Source: Micromonospora cabrerizensis
GTDB lineage: Bacteria; Actinomycetota; Actinomycetes; Mycobacteriales; Micromonosporaceae
Assembly: GCF_022230955.1 (NCBI RefSeq)
Contig: NZ_JAKKFI010000058.1
Coordinates: forward strand, 62,001 to 126,000
Direction of reading: 5' to 3'
Length of the DNA stretch: 64,000 bases
A program made the position numbers and the translations under genes. Below the pieces are notes generated by a model. That model was not told where the DNA came from and ran no database searches. It was given only the letters and a program-made list of their open reading frames with translations. This document shows positions 19,490 to 28,983 of this stretch, one piece after another (positions within the stretch are counted from its first letter, which is position 1; every line of letters starts with the position of its first letter).

Positions 19490-19984
19490 TCAGCGGCCGG
19501 AACACTCGTAGTCGACCGTCGCCGGGCTCTGCCCGAACATGTAGGACTGGACCGCGTGCGGGTCGACGCCCGCCTCCACGACCTGGACCGGCTCCTCGGC
19601 CACCACGCCGTCGACGATCCGGAAGGACCGGATCTCCTCCGAGTCGGGCTCACGGGTCGAGACGAGCAGGTAGTGCGCGCCCGGCTCGCCGGCGAAGGAG
19701 ACATCCGTCCGTGACGGGTACGCCTCGGTGGCGGTGTGCGAGTGGTAGATGACCACGGGCTCCTCGTCCCGGTCGTCCATCTCCCGCCACACCCGCAGGT
19801 GCTCCATCGAGTCGAACTCGTAGAAGGTCATCGACCGCGCGGCATTGTCCATCGGGATGTGCCGGGTGGGAGTGTCGCTGCCGACGGGACCAGCGACGAC
19901 GCCGCACGCCTCGTCGGGGTGGTCCCGGCGCGCGTGGGCGACGATCGCGTCGATGATCGACCGGTCGATGCTCAGCACGAGCAC
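19490..19984 (-). CDS. mec: Mec, JAMM/M67 metallopeptidase of the CysO pathway
   Basis: A 164-residue zinc peptidase. The JAMM site HSHTATEAYPSRTD gives H-x-H followed ten residues later by Asp, with an upstream Glu in DHPDEACG. In M. tuberculosis Mec releases cysteine from the CysO-cysteine adduct, completing the pathway. Related JAMM enzymes in Pseudomonas (QbsD) instead trim C-terminal residues from a sulfur carrier, so this enzyme may also remove the CysO tail here. It is upstream of cysO on the same strand, 65 bases away. Confidence 0.94.
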   Translation of the reverse strand: MLVLSIDRSIIDAIVAHARRDHPDEACGVVAGPVGSDTPTRHIPMDNAARSMTFYEFDSMEHLRVWREMDDRDEEPVVIYHSHTATEAYPSRTDVSFAGEPGAHYLLVSTREPDSEEIRSFRIVDGVVAEEPVQVVEAGVDPHAVQSYMFGQSPATVDYECSGR

Positions 19985-20030
19985 CAGCCTAACGCCTGAC
20001 GAGCACTCCCCGAAGTGGTGCCGGTCACGC

Positions 20031-20531
20031 TTAGTCGATCAAGGCGTTGAGCAGCGACTCCTGCAGATATCCGAGATAGGCGTAGACCGACAGTTGGAAC
20101 ACCCGGCTGGAGCCCGGATCCTCGGCGACCGCGTCGTCCAGCTCCTCGCCCAGGTCCGTGCCGTCCTTGATCTCCAGCCGGACGCCCATCGCGAGCCGGG
20201 CGTCGTTGAGCGCCCGCAGCCACGCCTCGGCCGCCTCGGCGTCGAGCCGCACCTCACCGCCGGCCTCGTCGGGTAGCGCGGCGAGGATCGCCCCGGCCTG
20301 GTCGATCTTCGAGGTCTTCAGGTCGCCCTCGGTGTAGCGGCGGAACTCGGCGGTGCCGGGGGCGTCCTGCGGATAGACCGCCGGGAAGAGCCGACCGACG
20401 ACCGGGTCGGTGTGGTCGAAGCCATCGGTGAGCAGGCCGACCACCTCGGAGGCGACCTTGCGCAACACCCGCACCTCGTCGACGGCGAACGTGGCGACAT
20501 AGCGGCCGGCCTGGCGACGGAACATGCTCAT
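20031..20531 (-). CDS. DUF2017 protein (Rv1332-like)
   Basis: A 166-residue protein, cytoplasmic and acidic in its C-terminal half, matching DUF2017: [21 protein letters not shown] at the start, [32 protein letters not shown] and the tail [18 protein letters not shown]. It is the usual neighbour of clpS in actinobacteria (Rv1331-Rv1332). ATG 20531 overlaps the clpS stop (ATGA), so translation is probably coupled; a second ATG at 20525 is possible. Function is unproven; a role beside ClpS in proteolysis is only suggested by this pairing. Confidence 0.9.
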   Translation of the reverse strand: MSMFRRQAGRYVATFAVDEVRVLRKVASEVVGLLTDGFDHTDPVVGRLFPAVYPQDAPGTAEFRRYTEGDLKTSKIDQAGAILAALPDEAGGEVRLDAEAAEAWLRALNDARLAMGVRLEIKDGTDLGEELDDAVAEDPGSSRVFQLSVYAYLGYLQESLLNALID

Positions 20532-20827
20532 GACCTGTCCACCGTCGCCCACAGCCCGTACGCGTGCAGCTGCGACGCGTCGTGCTCCATCCGCTCGCGG
20601 GCACCGGTGGAAACCACGGCTCGACCCTTGTGGTGCACGTCCAGCATCAGCTGCTCGGCCCTCTCCCGGCTGTAGCCGAAAAGCTTCTGGAAGACCCAGG
20701 TCACGTACGTCATCAGATTGACCGGGTCGTCCCACACGATCGTCACCCACTGCCGGTCGGACGCCGGCACCTCGTCAGTGTCCGGCGTCTCGACCGGTGC
20801 AACCTGCGGAGCCGCCATGCCCCCCAT
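20528..20827 (-). CDS. clpS: ClpS adaptor of the Clp protease
   Basis: A 99-residue N-end-rule adaptor. The core is conserved: [20 protein letters not shown] (substrate-binding Asn/Asp pocket and ClpC contact) followed by [18 protein letters not shown] and [15 protein letters not shown]. It delivers N-degron substrates to ClpC/ClpA. ATG 20827 is chosen because GGTGG lies just upstream; ATG 20818 is an alternative. The open frame extends well upstream but that part is not ClpS-like. Confidence 0.93.
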   Translation of the reverse strand: MGGMAAPQVAPVETPDTDEVPASDRQWVTIVWDDPVNLMTYVTWVFQKLFGYSRERAEQLMLDVHHKGRAVVSTGARERMEHDASQLHAYGLWATVDRS

Positions 20828-20966
20828 CGTGCCACCGGTTTCCCGGAACCGAGGAACCGGAACACCGGCCCGGCGTGGATCGCCCACCCCGGGCACCCCT
20901 GAGCCGCCCCGCACACCGTCGAGCGCGCGGTGCGAGGCGAACCGGGACCGAAGGGTCACCACGCCG

Positions 20967-22517
20967 TCAGGCGAGCAGGATGCCGTGGTCGACTGCATCG
21001 GAGAGCACCGCGCCCAGCGAGAGGCGGATCACCTCGAACCGTCGGGAGACCTCCCGGGACAACCCCAGCTCGACCTCCCGCACCGCCCGCTGGGACCAGG
21101 CCCGCGCCGCGCTGTGGTCGTTGTTGCCGGGCGTACGCCACTGCTGCCAGCACCCGCCGGAGAGCGCCACCGCGACCGGCGGGAGCACTTCCGAGCGAGC
21201 CGGCGCCGGATAACTGGCCAGGGCGTCGATCGCCTCCGGGCCGGTCAGCCCGGCGACCCCGGCCGTGCTGGTGATCAACAGCACCTTGTCCACTTCGTGG
21301 CCGGGCCGGTCGTCGACCAGGCCGTACTGCACGGCGGTGGCGATGCGCCGTCGCACGCCTTCGGTCGGCGGCGCGCCGAGCACCCGGCCCGCGACGTCGG
21401 TGATGATGCCGCGAACGGCCTGGTCGCACTGTGCCGTGGCCAGCAACGACAGCGCCGCCATCTCCCGGTCGAGGAGATCCGGTAGGCCAGCGCAGCCGAC
21501 CCCGAACACGATCTCCTGGACCGCCCGCAGGTGGATGTTCGCCAGCTCCAGGGCGAGGTGCTGGCGGATGCGCTGGGCGCACGAGCGGGTGTGCCGGTCG
21601 AGGCGCTCGGACCAGTCGCCCGGGTCGGCGGCCACCGCGATCCGGTCGTGCTGACCCGGCAGCACCGGTGGGTTGACGCTGGCCCGTTGCAGCCCTTCCC
21701 GCGACGACCAGCCCACCAGGGCCCGCCGCAGATCGGCGGCGGAGTCGGCGTCGTCGACCGGGAACCACCGCGCGCCGGCCAGCGCCGGCACCGCCGCCAG
21801 CAGCGCCGCCCGATGTGCCGCGACGGTCACCGCAGCGGCGGTGGCCTCCGTCGCTCCGCTTCCGGCCGGCGGGACGGACGCCCCCGCGTCCTCCGTAGTC
21901 GCCGCGCCGTCGGTCAGCGGGGCCCAGCCCGCCGCGCCGGGGGTGACCGCGAAGAGGACCTCCACCGAGGTCGGCGCGACCTCGGCCAGCAGGTTCAGCT
22001 CCGCGGCGGTGAACGCCTGGTCGGCGGCGATCACGAAGAGCAGCGCGCCGGCCCGGCCCACCGCTTCGAGCAGCACCCGGTTGCCGGCCGCGCCGAGTGT
22101 GGCCGTGTCCGGAACGTCGATCAGGGTGAAGTGCCGCAGCAGCGGCTCGGGCACGCTCAGCTCGACCCGCCGGGGAGGACGGGCCAACGCCGGGCCGGCG
22201 GCGTCCCGGTCCGCGCCGTACGAGTGTGGTTGACGGTAACCGGGCACGAACGCCGCACGGGTGGGCACCTTGGCGTTGCGCACCACCAACCAGCTGCCGG
22301 CCGGCACGGTGAGCATCACCGGGTCGAGCCCGAGCAGGGTGGCGAGCACGGCGCGCCGCTCGGCACCGGCTGGGCCGACGGCGACCACGCCGAGCGGCTC
22401 CTCCGGCGCGGGACCGGTCACGCCGACCCGCGTGGGCAGCGGGCCGCAACTGGGCAGGTCGGTCGGGCCCGTCATGTCGTCCGGCGAGTCGACCGAGGGG
22501 AGAGGGCCCTGCTTCAT
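20967..22517 (-). CDS. Dynamin/GTPase-like protein with degenerate P-loop
   Basis: A 516-residue protein I cannot assign to a named family. The N-terminal third looks like a GTPase: a beta-strand and P-loop position [15 protein letters not shown] where the GKS/T is replaced by ERR, then [12 protein letters not shown] at the switch II (DxxG) position, then [11 protein letters not shown]. The C-terminal two thirds are helical ([56 protein letters not shown]), as in dynamin-like or YdjA-type proteins. ATG 22517 has GGGAGG at good spacing. It is divergent from the LAL regulator. GTP binding is doubtful. Confidence 0.78.
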   Translation of the reverse strand: MKQGPLPSVDSPDDMTGPTDLPSCGPLPTRVGVTGPAPEEPLGVVAVGPAGAERRAVLATLLGLDPVMLTVPAGSWLVVRNAKVPTRAAFVPGYRQPHSYGADRDAAGPALARPPRRVELSVPEPLLRHFTLIDVPDTATLGAAGNRVLLEAVGRAGALLFVIAADQAFTAAELNLLAEVAPTSVEVLFAVTPGAAGWAPLTDGAATTEDAGASVPPAGSGATEATAAAVTVAAHRAALLAAVPALAGARWFPVDDADSAADLRRALVGWSSREGLQRASVNPPVLPGQHDRIAVAADPGDWSERLDRHTRSCAQRIRQHLALELANIHLRAVQEIVFGVGCAGLPDLLDREMAALSLLATAQCDQAVRGIITDVAGRVLGAPPTEGVRRRIATAVQYGLVDDRPGHEVDKVLLITSTAGVAGLTGPEAIDALASYPAPARSEVLPPVAVALSGGCWQQWRTPGNNDHSAARAWSQRAVREVELGLSREVSRRFEVIRLSLGAVLSDAVDHGILLA

Positions 22518-22700
22518 CAGGTGCCTCCCGTTGCAGGTGACCGGTCGCCCGGTCGCGTGAAGATTCCGGGGGAGCAACCCGGATGTCGGAAGACTACGGG
22601 CGAGCCGCTGACCGGCCGAACACCTCGGGTACTCACCGGTAATTGTGCGACTACTCAACTTCGTTCGGTGACGGTACGAGCGCGGACGGAATTCCATCGA

Positions 22701-22712
22701 TATGCTGCGCGG
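22701..22712 (+). promoter_or_regulatory. Candidate -10 box, leaderless LuxR gene
   Basis: TATGCT (22701-22706) ends exactly 6 bases before ATG 22713; no ribosome-binding sequence is present. Confidence 0.45.
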
Positions 22713-25391
22713 ATGAGTCGATGGGAGTTCGTCGGCCGAACAGATGAGCTCAACCGCCTGCTGGCGGCGGTGACCGGCGAGGCCGGTCGGGGGCTCTTCT
22801 TCAGCGGCAGCGCTGGCATCGGCAAGAGCCGACTGCTGCGCGAGGGCGTGAACGCGTTGCCCACCGACCGGTTCGCGATCTGGTCCATCGCCGCCAGCGC
22901 CACCACGGCCGCGCTGCCGTTCGGCGGGCTGGTGCAGGTGCTCCCCGCCGAGCAACCCCAGGGCCTCTCCCCCGCCGGCATCCTGCGCTGGGCGCTCAAC
23001 GTGCTGCAACAGCAGGCGGCCGGCCGACGCATCGTGCTCGCGATCGACGACGCCCACCTGCTCGATCCGCCCTCGGCGGCGCTGGTCCACCTCGTCGCCC
23101 GTGCGGAGAACGCGACAGTGCTCGGCACCCTGCGCGACGGCGAGCAGATCCCCCTGCCGATCCGTGCACTCTGGACCGACGACCTGGTCGAGCACGTCGA
23201 GCTGACCCCGATGCCACCGGAGGAGACCGCGGGCCTGCTGGCGGCCATCCTGGGTGGCCCGGTCGACGCCGGCTCCGCCGACCGGCTCGGCCAGCTGTCG
23301 GCCGGCAACCCGCTGCTGCTGCGCGAGCTGGTGCACGCCGCCAGCGGCAGCGCGGAGCTCAAGCGCACCTACGGCCTCTGGAAGTGGACCGGGCGACTGG
23401 AGCTGGCGCCGAGCCTGACCGACCTGATCGACACCCGGGTCGGCAAGCTCACCGACGGCGTCCGCGCGGTCGTCGAGCTGGTGGCGTTCGGCGAACCACT
23501 CGGTCTGCACCTGCTCAGGCAGGCCGCCGACCAGGCAGACGTGGAGACCGCCGAGGAACGCGGTCTGATCAGTGTGATCCAGCACGACCGGCGGACCAAC
23601 GTCCGGTTGGCCCACCCGCTCTACGGCGAGGTGATGCGTCGCCGCTGCCCGGTCAGCCGCACCCGCCGCCTCCAGGCGCACCTCGCGGAGCTGCTGGAGC
23701 AGGTCGGCAAACGCCGACGCGACGACCTGCTGCGGGTGGCGGTCTGGCGACTCGACTCGGGCACCGCACAGGACTCGGCCATGCTGCTGGATGCGGCGGT
23801 GCAGGCCTTCACCCGCTACGACGTGCCGCTGGCCACCCGCCTGGCGCGCGCCGCGCTCAACGCCGATGGCGGCTCCGACGCGGCAGAGCTGCTGGCCACC
23901 ATCCTGATGTTCGCCGACCGGCCGGAGGAGGCGATCGACGTCCTCGACGCGGTGCCCCCGGAGCCCGACGACGAGCGGCGGCTCTGCCGCTGGCTGACCG
24001 TGCGCGGCATGGTGAGCTACTGGGGGCTGAGCCGGCAGTCCACGGTGGAGGAGATCGCCAGCCGGGTCGAGCAGCTCGGTGACTCCGCGGACCAGTCCCG
24101 GGTGCACGCCTTCGAGGCGATCATGCGTCTGCACGGGCTCGACACGGCGGCCGCGGTGCGGCTCAGCCAACGCGTACTGGACCGGCCGGCGGCCGGCGTC
24201 GCCGCCCGCGAGCTGGCCCGATCCACCATCGCGTACGTCCAGGCCGCACAGGGCCAGCTCAACCGCAGCGGTACGGCGATCGCCCAGGTGCACTCCGCTG
24301 CGGCCAGTTGGCGCACCGACATGCCGTACCTCCAGTTGGCACTGGAACTGGCCCGGGGCACCAGGCTCATGCTCACCGGTGACCTGGCCGGCATCGACGC
24401 GATCGTCGCCGACGAGTTCGCCGACCTCGCCGGTGCCGGCGACTTCCGGCTCGGCACCGGCTACCTGGCCATTCTCCAGGCGTACGCGGCCCGGATGCGC
24501 GGGCAGAGCGACGTGGCCATGCGGACCGCCCTGGGCGCCTGCGCGGTGCTGGCCACCAGCCGTGTCTACGCCGGTCTGGCCCAGGCCGAGCGTGCCCAGT
24601 CGGCGGCGCTGCGCGGCGACTCGACGCAGGCGACCGCGGCGATGGCCGAAGCGGACCGCACCCACGCGCCGGGCATGGCGGTGCTCTACCCGTGGCTGGA
24701 GCAGGCCCGGGGCGCTGCGCTCGCCGCCTCGGGCGACCTGCCGGGCGCGGTCAAGCACCTCGGCGACCTGGTGGATCGACTGCGCGCGGATGGTTTCGCC
24801 GGGCACGAGGTGCACGTGCTGCACGACCTGGTGCGGCTGGACCAGGCGAGCATGTCGGTCGGTCCCACCTGCTCCGACGGTGGCCGCCGTACCGTCGCGC
24901 AGCGCCTCGCCGAGCTGTCCGAACGGGTCGACGGGGCACTTCCGCCGCTGCTGGCCCGGCACGCCCGCGCGGCGGTGACCGACTCCGCCACCGATCTGCT
25001 CGCGGTCGCCGACGACTATGCCGCGTTGGAGTTGACCGTGTACGCGGCGGAGGCCACATCCCAGGCCGTGCAGCGGTTGCGCCGGCAGCACTCCGCGGCG
25101 GCCAACGACGCCCGGGAGCGCCTGGCCGGGTTGCTCGGGCGTTGTGACCTGATCCGCACGCCGGCACTGCAAGCGGGAGCGCCGGTACTCACCGAGCGGG
25201 AGTGGCAGGTGGCCCGCCTCGCCGCGCACGGCGCGCCCAGCCGGGCCATCGCCGAGCGGCTCTACCTCTCGGCGCGCACCGTCGAGAACCACCTTCAGCG
25301 CATCTACGCCAAGCTCGGCGTGACCGGTCGCTCGGAGCTGTGGGCCGCGCTGCGCTCGATCCCGGGCCACGACGGCGGCGACGCGGGCTGA
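22713..25391 (+). CDS. Large LuxR-family (LAL) ATP-dependent transcriptional regulator
   Basis: An 892-residue regulator. The N-terminal ATPase has Walker A GSAGIGKSRLL (about 32-42) and Walker B RRIVLAIDDAHLLDPP. A long helical TPR-like region (about 330-800) follows. The C-terminal LuxR HTH, LTEREWQVARLAAHG with SRAIAERLYLSARTVENHLQ and LGVTGRSEL, binds DNA. LAL proteins use ATP and an inducer to activate operons such as maltose or secondary-metabolite genes. Here it is alone between the GTPase-like gene and pncB, so its target is unknown. It appears to be translated from a leaderless mRNA. Confidence 0.92.
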   Translation: MSRWEFVGRTDELNRLLAAVTGEAGRGLFFSGSAGIGKSRLLREGVNALPTDRFAIWSIAASATTAALPFGGLVQVLPAEQPQGLSPAGILRWALNVLQQQAAGRRIVLAIDDAHLLDPPSAALVHLVARAENATVLGTLRDGEQIPLPIRALWTDDLVEHVELTPMPPEETAGLLAAILGGPVDAGSADRLGQLSAGNPLLLRELVHAASGSAELKRTYGLWKWTGRLELAPSLTDLIDTRVGKLTDGVRAVVELVAFGEPLGLHLLRQAADQADVETAEERGLISVIQHDRRTNVRLAHPLYGEVMRRRCPVSRTRRLQAHLAELLEQVGKRRRDDLLRVAVWRLDSGTAQDSAMLLDAAVQAFTRYDVPLATRLARAALNADGGSDAAELLATILMFADRPEEAIDVLDAVPPEPDDERRLCRWLTVRGMVSYWGLSRQSTVEEIASRVEQLGDSADQSRVHAFEAIMRLHGLDTAAAVRLSQRVLDRPAAGVAARELARSTIAYVQAAQGQLNRSGTAIAQVHSAAASWRTDMPYLQLALELARGTRLMLTGDLAGIDAIVADEFADLAGAGDFRLGTGYLAILQAYAARMRGQSDVAMRTALGACAVLATSRVYAGLAQAERAQSAALRGDSTQATAAMAEADRTHAPGMAVLYPWLEQARGAALAASGDLPGAVKHLGDLVDRLRADGFAGHEVHVLHDLVRLDQASMSVGPTCSDGGRRTVAQRLAELSERVDGALPPLLARHARAAVTDSATDLLAVADDYAALELTVYAAEATSQAVQRLRRQHSAAANDARERLAGLLGRCDLIRTPALQAGAPVLTEREWQVARLAAHGAPSRAIAERLYLSARTVENHLQRIYAKLGVTGRSELWAALRSIPGHDGGDAG

Positions 25392-25395
25392 ACCT

Positions 25396-25407
25396 TAGGC
25401 TGGGCCG
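25396..25407 (+). promoter_or_regulatory. Candidate -10 box, leaderless pncB
   Basis: TAGGCT (25396-25401) lies 6 bases before GTG 25408, and the 16-base gap to the LAL stop leaves no room for a Shine-Dalgarno. Confidence 0.45.
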
Positions 25408-26694
25408 GTGAGCACCCACCGCCCCGCGCTGCTGACCGACCACTACGAGCTGACCATGGTCAGCGCGGCACTGAAGGACGGCACCGCCGACCGCCGGTGC
25501 GTCTTCGAGGTGTTCAGCCGTCGGCTGCCCAGTGGCCGTCGCTACGGCGTGGTCGCCGGCACCGCCCGGCTCATCGACCTGATCCGCGACTTCCGGTTCG
25601 ACCCCACCGAGGTCGACTTCCTGCTGCGGACCGGGGTGGTCGACGAAGCGGCCGCGGCCTGGCTCGCCGACTACCGCTTCACCGGCGACATCGACGGGTA
25701 CGCCGAGGGTGAGCTGTTCTTTCCCGGCTCGCCGATCCTCACCGTCTCCGGCGGGTTCGCCGAGTGCGTGGTGCTGGAGACGGTGGCGCTCTCCGTGCTC
25801 AACCACGACTGCGCCGTGGCGGCAGCGGCGGCACGCATGGTGACCGCGGCGCGGGGCCGGGCGCTGATCGAGATGGGGTCCCGTCGGGCGCACGAGGAGG
25901 CGGCGGTGGCCGCGGCACGGGCCGCGTACCTGGCCGGGTTCCGGTTCACCTCCAACCTCGCCGCCGGTGCGCGCTACGGCATCCCGACGGCGGGCACGGC
26001 GGCGCACGCGTTCACCCTGCTGCACGACGACGAGCGGGCGGCGTTCGCCTCGCAGGTCGCCACGCTGGGCAAGGACACCACACTGCTGGTCGACACGTAC
26101 GACATCAGCCAGGGCATCCGCAACGCGATCGCGGTGGCCGGGCCGGAGCTGCGGGCGGTACGGATCGACTCGGGTGACCTGGCGGTGATCGCCCAGCAGT
26201 CCCGGGAGCTGCTCGATTCGCTGGGCGCCACCGAAACCAAGATCATTGTTTCCGGTGACCTCGACGAGTACTCGATCGCCGCGCTGGCCGCCGAACCGGT
26301 GGACATGTACGGCGCCGGCACGGCCGTGGTCACCGGCTCCGGCGCGCCGACCGCCGGGCTGGTCTACAAGCTGGTCGAGGTCGAGGGCCGCCCGGTGGTG
26401 AAGCGCTCCGAGCACAAGGCCACGATCGGCGGCCGGAAGGTCGCGGTCCGCCGCCACAAGCCGACCGGCACCGCCACGGAAGAGATCATCGTCCCGCAGG
26501 GCGTGCCGGACCGGAAGCCCAACGACCGGATGCTCCAGCACTCGTACGTGGTGGGCGGCGAGCCGGTCTCGCTGCCCTCTCTCGACGAGTCACGGGAGCA
26601 CCTGCGCGAGTGCCTGATCTCCATTCCGTGGGAGGGGTTGAAGCTCTCGGCCGGCGATCCGGCCGTGCCGGTCACCGTCGTACCCTCCGACTGA
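25408..26694 (+). CDS. pncB: Nicotinate phosphoribosyltransferase
   Basis: A 428-residue enzyme joining nicotinate to PRPP to give nicotinate mononucleotide in NAD salvage. Family marks are LTDHYELTMVSAALKDG, VFEVFSRRLPSGRRYGVVAG, and the substrate region LIEMGSRRAHEEAAVA, with HAFTLLHDDE and the PRPP-site RIDSGDLAVIAQQSRELLD. It corresponds to Rv1330c pncB1 in the syntenic mycobacterial block. GTG 25408 looks leaderless. Next to pncA it forms a two-gene salvage module. Confidence 0.96.
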   Translation: MSTHRPALLTDHYELTMVSAALKDGTADRRCVFEVFSRRLPSGRRYGVVAGTARLIDLIRDFRFDPTEVDFLLRTGVVDEAAAAWLADYRFTGDIDGYAEGELFFPGSPILTVSGGFAECVVLETVALSVLNHDCAVAAAAARMVTAARGRALIEMGSRRAHEEAAVAAARAAYLAGFRFTSNLAAGARYGIPTAGTAAHAFTLLHDDERAAFASQVATLGKDTTLLVDTYDISQGIRNAIAVAGPELRAVRIDSGDLAVIAQQSRELLDSLGATETKIIVSGDLDEYSIAALAAEPVDMYGAGTAVVTGSGAPTAGLVYKLVEVEGRPVVKRSEHKATIGGRKVAVRRHKPTGTATEEIIVPQGVPDRKPNDRMLQHSYVVGGEPVSLPSLDESREHLRECLISIPWEGLKLSAGDPAVPVTVVPSD

Positions 26695-26749
26695 CCTCGA
26701 CCCAGAAGCAGACCGCCCGCGCGGGCCGGCCCACGAGAGGAACCCCCGA

Positions 26750-27331
26750 ATGGCCAACGCTCTGATCATCGTGGACGTGCAGAACGACTTCTGCGAGGGC
26801 GGCTCGCTGGCCGTCGCGGGCGGCGCGGGGGTGGCGTCGGGCATCTCCCGGCTGCTGGCCTCCGAGCCGGACCGGTGGTCCCACGTGGTCGCCACCAAGG
26901 ACTACCACGTCGACCCGGGTGCGCACTTCGGCGATCCGCCGGACTTCGTGGAGTCCTGGCCCCGGCACTGCGTGGTCGGCACCAGCGGCTCCGAGTTCCA
27001 CCCCGAGCTGGACACCGGCCGGGTCGAGGCGATCTTCCACAAGGGCGAGCACGCGGCGGCGTACTCCGGGTTCGAGGGGCACGCCGACGACGGCGAGTGC
27101 CTGGCCGACTGGCTGCGCCGGCACGACGTCGATCAGGTCGACGTGGTCGGCATCGCGACCGACCACTGCGTCCGGGCGACCGCGCTGGACGCCGCCCGGG
27201 AGGGTTTCGCCACCACCGTGCTGCTCGATCTGACCGCCGCCGTCGCTCCGGCGACCACCGACGTGGCGTTGCGTGCGATGGACGGCGCCGGGGTGACCCT
27301 GCACGGCCAGCCTGTGATCAGGGCCGCATGA
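26750..27331 (+). CDS. pncA: Nicotinamidase
   Basis: A 193-residue isochorismatase-fold amidase that turns nicotinamide into nicotinate, feeding pncB. The catalytic triad is visible: Asp in LIIVDVQNDFCEGG, Lys in IFHKGEH, and Cys in GIATDHCVRATALDA. Metal ligands lie in DYHVDPGAHFG. It is full length. GAGAGG precedes ATG 26750 and the gene follows pncB by 55 bases. In mycobacteria this enzyme activates pyrazinamide. Confidence 0.95.
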   Translation: MANALIIVDVQNDFCEGGSLAVAGGAGVASGISRLLASEPDRWSHVVATKDYHVDPGAHFGDPPDFVESWPRHCVVGTSGSEFHPELDTGRVEAIFHKGEHAAAYSGFEGHADDGECLADWLRRHDVDQVDVVGIATDHCVRATALDAAREGFATTVLLDLTAAVAPATTDVALRAMDGAGVTLHGQPVIRAA

Positions 27332-27395
27332 GGGCGTAAATGGTTGGCCAACGGGCCGTCCCCGGTTGACGATGTCGCCGGAGGTACGGACCCAC

Positions 27396-28622
27396 GTGAA
27401 CATGAAGCCTTACCGGCAGGCGCTTGCCCTGCCCGGCCTGCGGTCGCTGTTGCTGGTCGCCGTCCTTGCCCGCATCCCGCTCACCGCGACCGGGGTGACG
27501 CTGACCTTCCACGTGGTGTTCGATCTTGATCGCGGTTACGGGGCCGCCGGTCTGGTGGGCGCAGCCGTGACCGTGGGCGCGGCGATCGGTGGGCCGGTGC
27601 TCGGCCGACTGGTGGACCGGCGTGGCCTGCGCCCGGTTCTGGTCGTCACCGGCATCGCCGAGGCGATCTTCTGGTCCACCGCGCCCACCCTGCCGTACCC
27701 CCTGTTGCTGCCGGCCGCCTTCGTGGCCGGCTCCCTGGCGCTGCCCATCTTCTCCGTGGTCCGTCAGTCGATCGCCGCGCTGGTTCCGGAGGCGCAGCGC
27801 CGCCCGGCGTACGCGTTGGACTCCATGTCGGTCGAGCTGTCCTTCATGATCGGGCCGGCGCTGGCGGTGGCCCTGGTCACCGCGATCTCCGCGCAGACCA
27901 CCATGTACCTGGTCGGCGGCGGCATCGTCGCCGCCGGGATCGCCCTGTGGGTGGTCAACCCGCCGATCCGGGGAGCCGCCGAGCCCAGCGGCCCGCCGCG
28001 GCGGGTGCCTCGCCGGGAGTGGCTGACCCCCCGACTGCTCGCCGTGCTGGCGCTCAGCGCCGCCGCGACCCTGGTGCTCGGCGGCACCGACGTGGCGGTG
28101 GTCGCCGTGCTGCGGGCCAGCGGCGAGGTCGGCTGGACCGGCGCGGTGCTGGCGATCTGGGCGGTCGCCTCGCTCGTCGGCGGGTTCGCCTACGGGGCCG
28201 TGCACCGCTCGTTCTCCCCGTTGGCGCTGACCGCCGCACTGGCCCTGTGCACCATCCCGGTCGGGCTGGGCGGTGCGCACTGGTGGCTGCTGTCCCTGGC
28301 GCTGATCCCGGCCGGCGCGCTCTGCGCGCCGACCATCGCGGCCGGCTCCGACGCGGTCAGCCGCCTGGTCCCCGCCGAGGTACGCGGTGAGGCGATGGGC
28401 CTGCACGGCTCGGCCGTCACCGTCGGCATCGCGATCGGCGCGCCGCTCGCCGGCGCGGTCATCGACGCCAGCTCGCCAATCTGGGGCTTCGTGGTCACCG
28501 GAGCACTCGGTGCGCTGGTCACCCTGGTGGTGCTCCCGATCGAGCTACGCCGCCGCCGCATCGCCGACGCGTCCACTCCCGCGCAGCCCGTCGAGGCCGA
28601 CCTCACCCCCACCACCCGCTGA
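27396..28622 (+). CDS. MFS transporter
   Basis: A 408-residue major-facilitator protein with twelve predicted helices. Features are an N-terminal NMKPYRQALALPGLRSLLL, the GRLVDRRGLRP loop between helices 2 and 3 (motif A position) and a central linker PRRVPRREWLTPRLL. GTG 27396 is favoured because GGAGG at 27380-27384 is 11 bases upstream; ATG 27402 and ATG 27372 are alternatives. The substrate is unknown. It is likely an efflux pump, as no metabolic genes adjoin it other than NAD salvage. A 535-base non-coding stretch follows. Confidence 0.88.
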   Translation: MNMKPYRQALALPGLRSLLLVAVLARIPLTATGVTLTFHVVFDLDRGYGAAGLVGAAVTVGAAIGGPVLGRLVDRRGLRPVLVVTGIAEAIFWSTAPTLPYPLLLPAAFVAGSLALPIFSVVRQSIAALVPEAQRRPAYALDSMSVELSFMIGPALAVALVTAISAQTTMYLVGGGIVAAGIALWVVNPPIRGAAEPSGPPRRVPRREWLTPRLLAVLALSAAATLVLGGTDVAVVAVLRASGEVGWTGAVLAIWAVASLVGGFAYGAVHRSFSPLALTAALALCTIPVGLGGAHWWLLSLALIPAGALCAPTIAAGSDAVSRLVPAEVRGEAMGLHGSAVTVGIAIGAPLAGAVIDASSPIWGFVVTGALGALVTLVVLPIELRRRRIADASTPAQPVEADLTPTTR

Positions 28623-28759
28623 CGGCCCCACCGTCGCAGCGAATCGGAAGGTCGGCGTCCGTAGCCGGCCCTCGCTACGCTCTCTGACCGCGGCCGTGGC
28701 GCCACACTGTTCGGCGATCCACCTCAATCGCCCGACAGACGGCACACATACTCACGGCA

Positions 28760-28799
28760 GATATACCTGGGAGGCATATTTATGACTCACAGGTATATC
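28760..28799. promoter_or_regulatory. Perfect 10-bp inverted repeat around a ribosome-binding site
   Basis: GATATACCTG (28760-28769) and CAGGTATATC (28790-28799) are exact complements around a 20-base loop. The loop carries GGGAGG (starting at the last arm base) and an ATG, so a hairpin could hide the start site, or a dimeric regulator could bind the DNA. The AT-rich sequence stands out in a high-GC setting. Confidence 0.55.
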
Positions 28800-28865
28800 G
28801 CTCGTCAGCACTACCGCCCCCGGGAGACCGGCCACGCAGGTGCGACGCGGGCCAGGCCGGACTAG
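28782..28865 (+). CDS. Possible 27-residue small protein
   Basis: ATG 28782 has GGGAGG (28769-28774) seven bases upstream, a near-ideal ribosome-binding site, and the frame runs 27 codons to TAG at 28863. The peptide begins MTHRYIARQHYRPRETG and is strongly basic. It lies within the inverted repeat. Codon bias cannot be judged at this length; it could be a leader peptide, a real small protein, or chance. Confidence 0.35.
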   Translation: MTHRYIARQHYRPRETGHAGATRARPD

Positions 28866-28983
28866 GCAGAGCCAAGCGGACCCAGCCGGAGCAAGCCGGC
28901 CAGCCAAACCAGGCCAGGGCTAGGCGGACCCAGACCGGACCGGCCGAGTCAGACCGGCCAAGCGGACTCAAGCCGAGCCAGGC

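Noticed and set aside
20967..25370. A 1,467-codon continuous minus-strand frame across the LAL regulator gene
   Set aside because: Only its 3' third (20967-22517) has protein-like content and a ribosome-binding site; the rest is antisense to the well-supported LAL gene, with the Arg/Gly/His-rich composition typical of GC-rich shadow frames.
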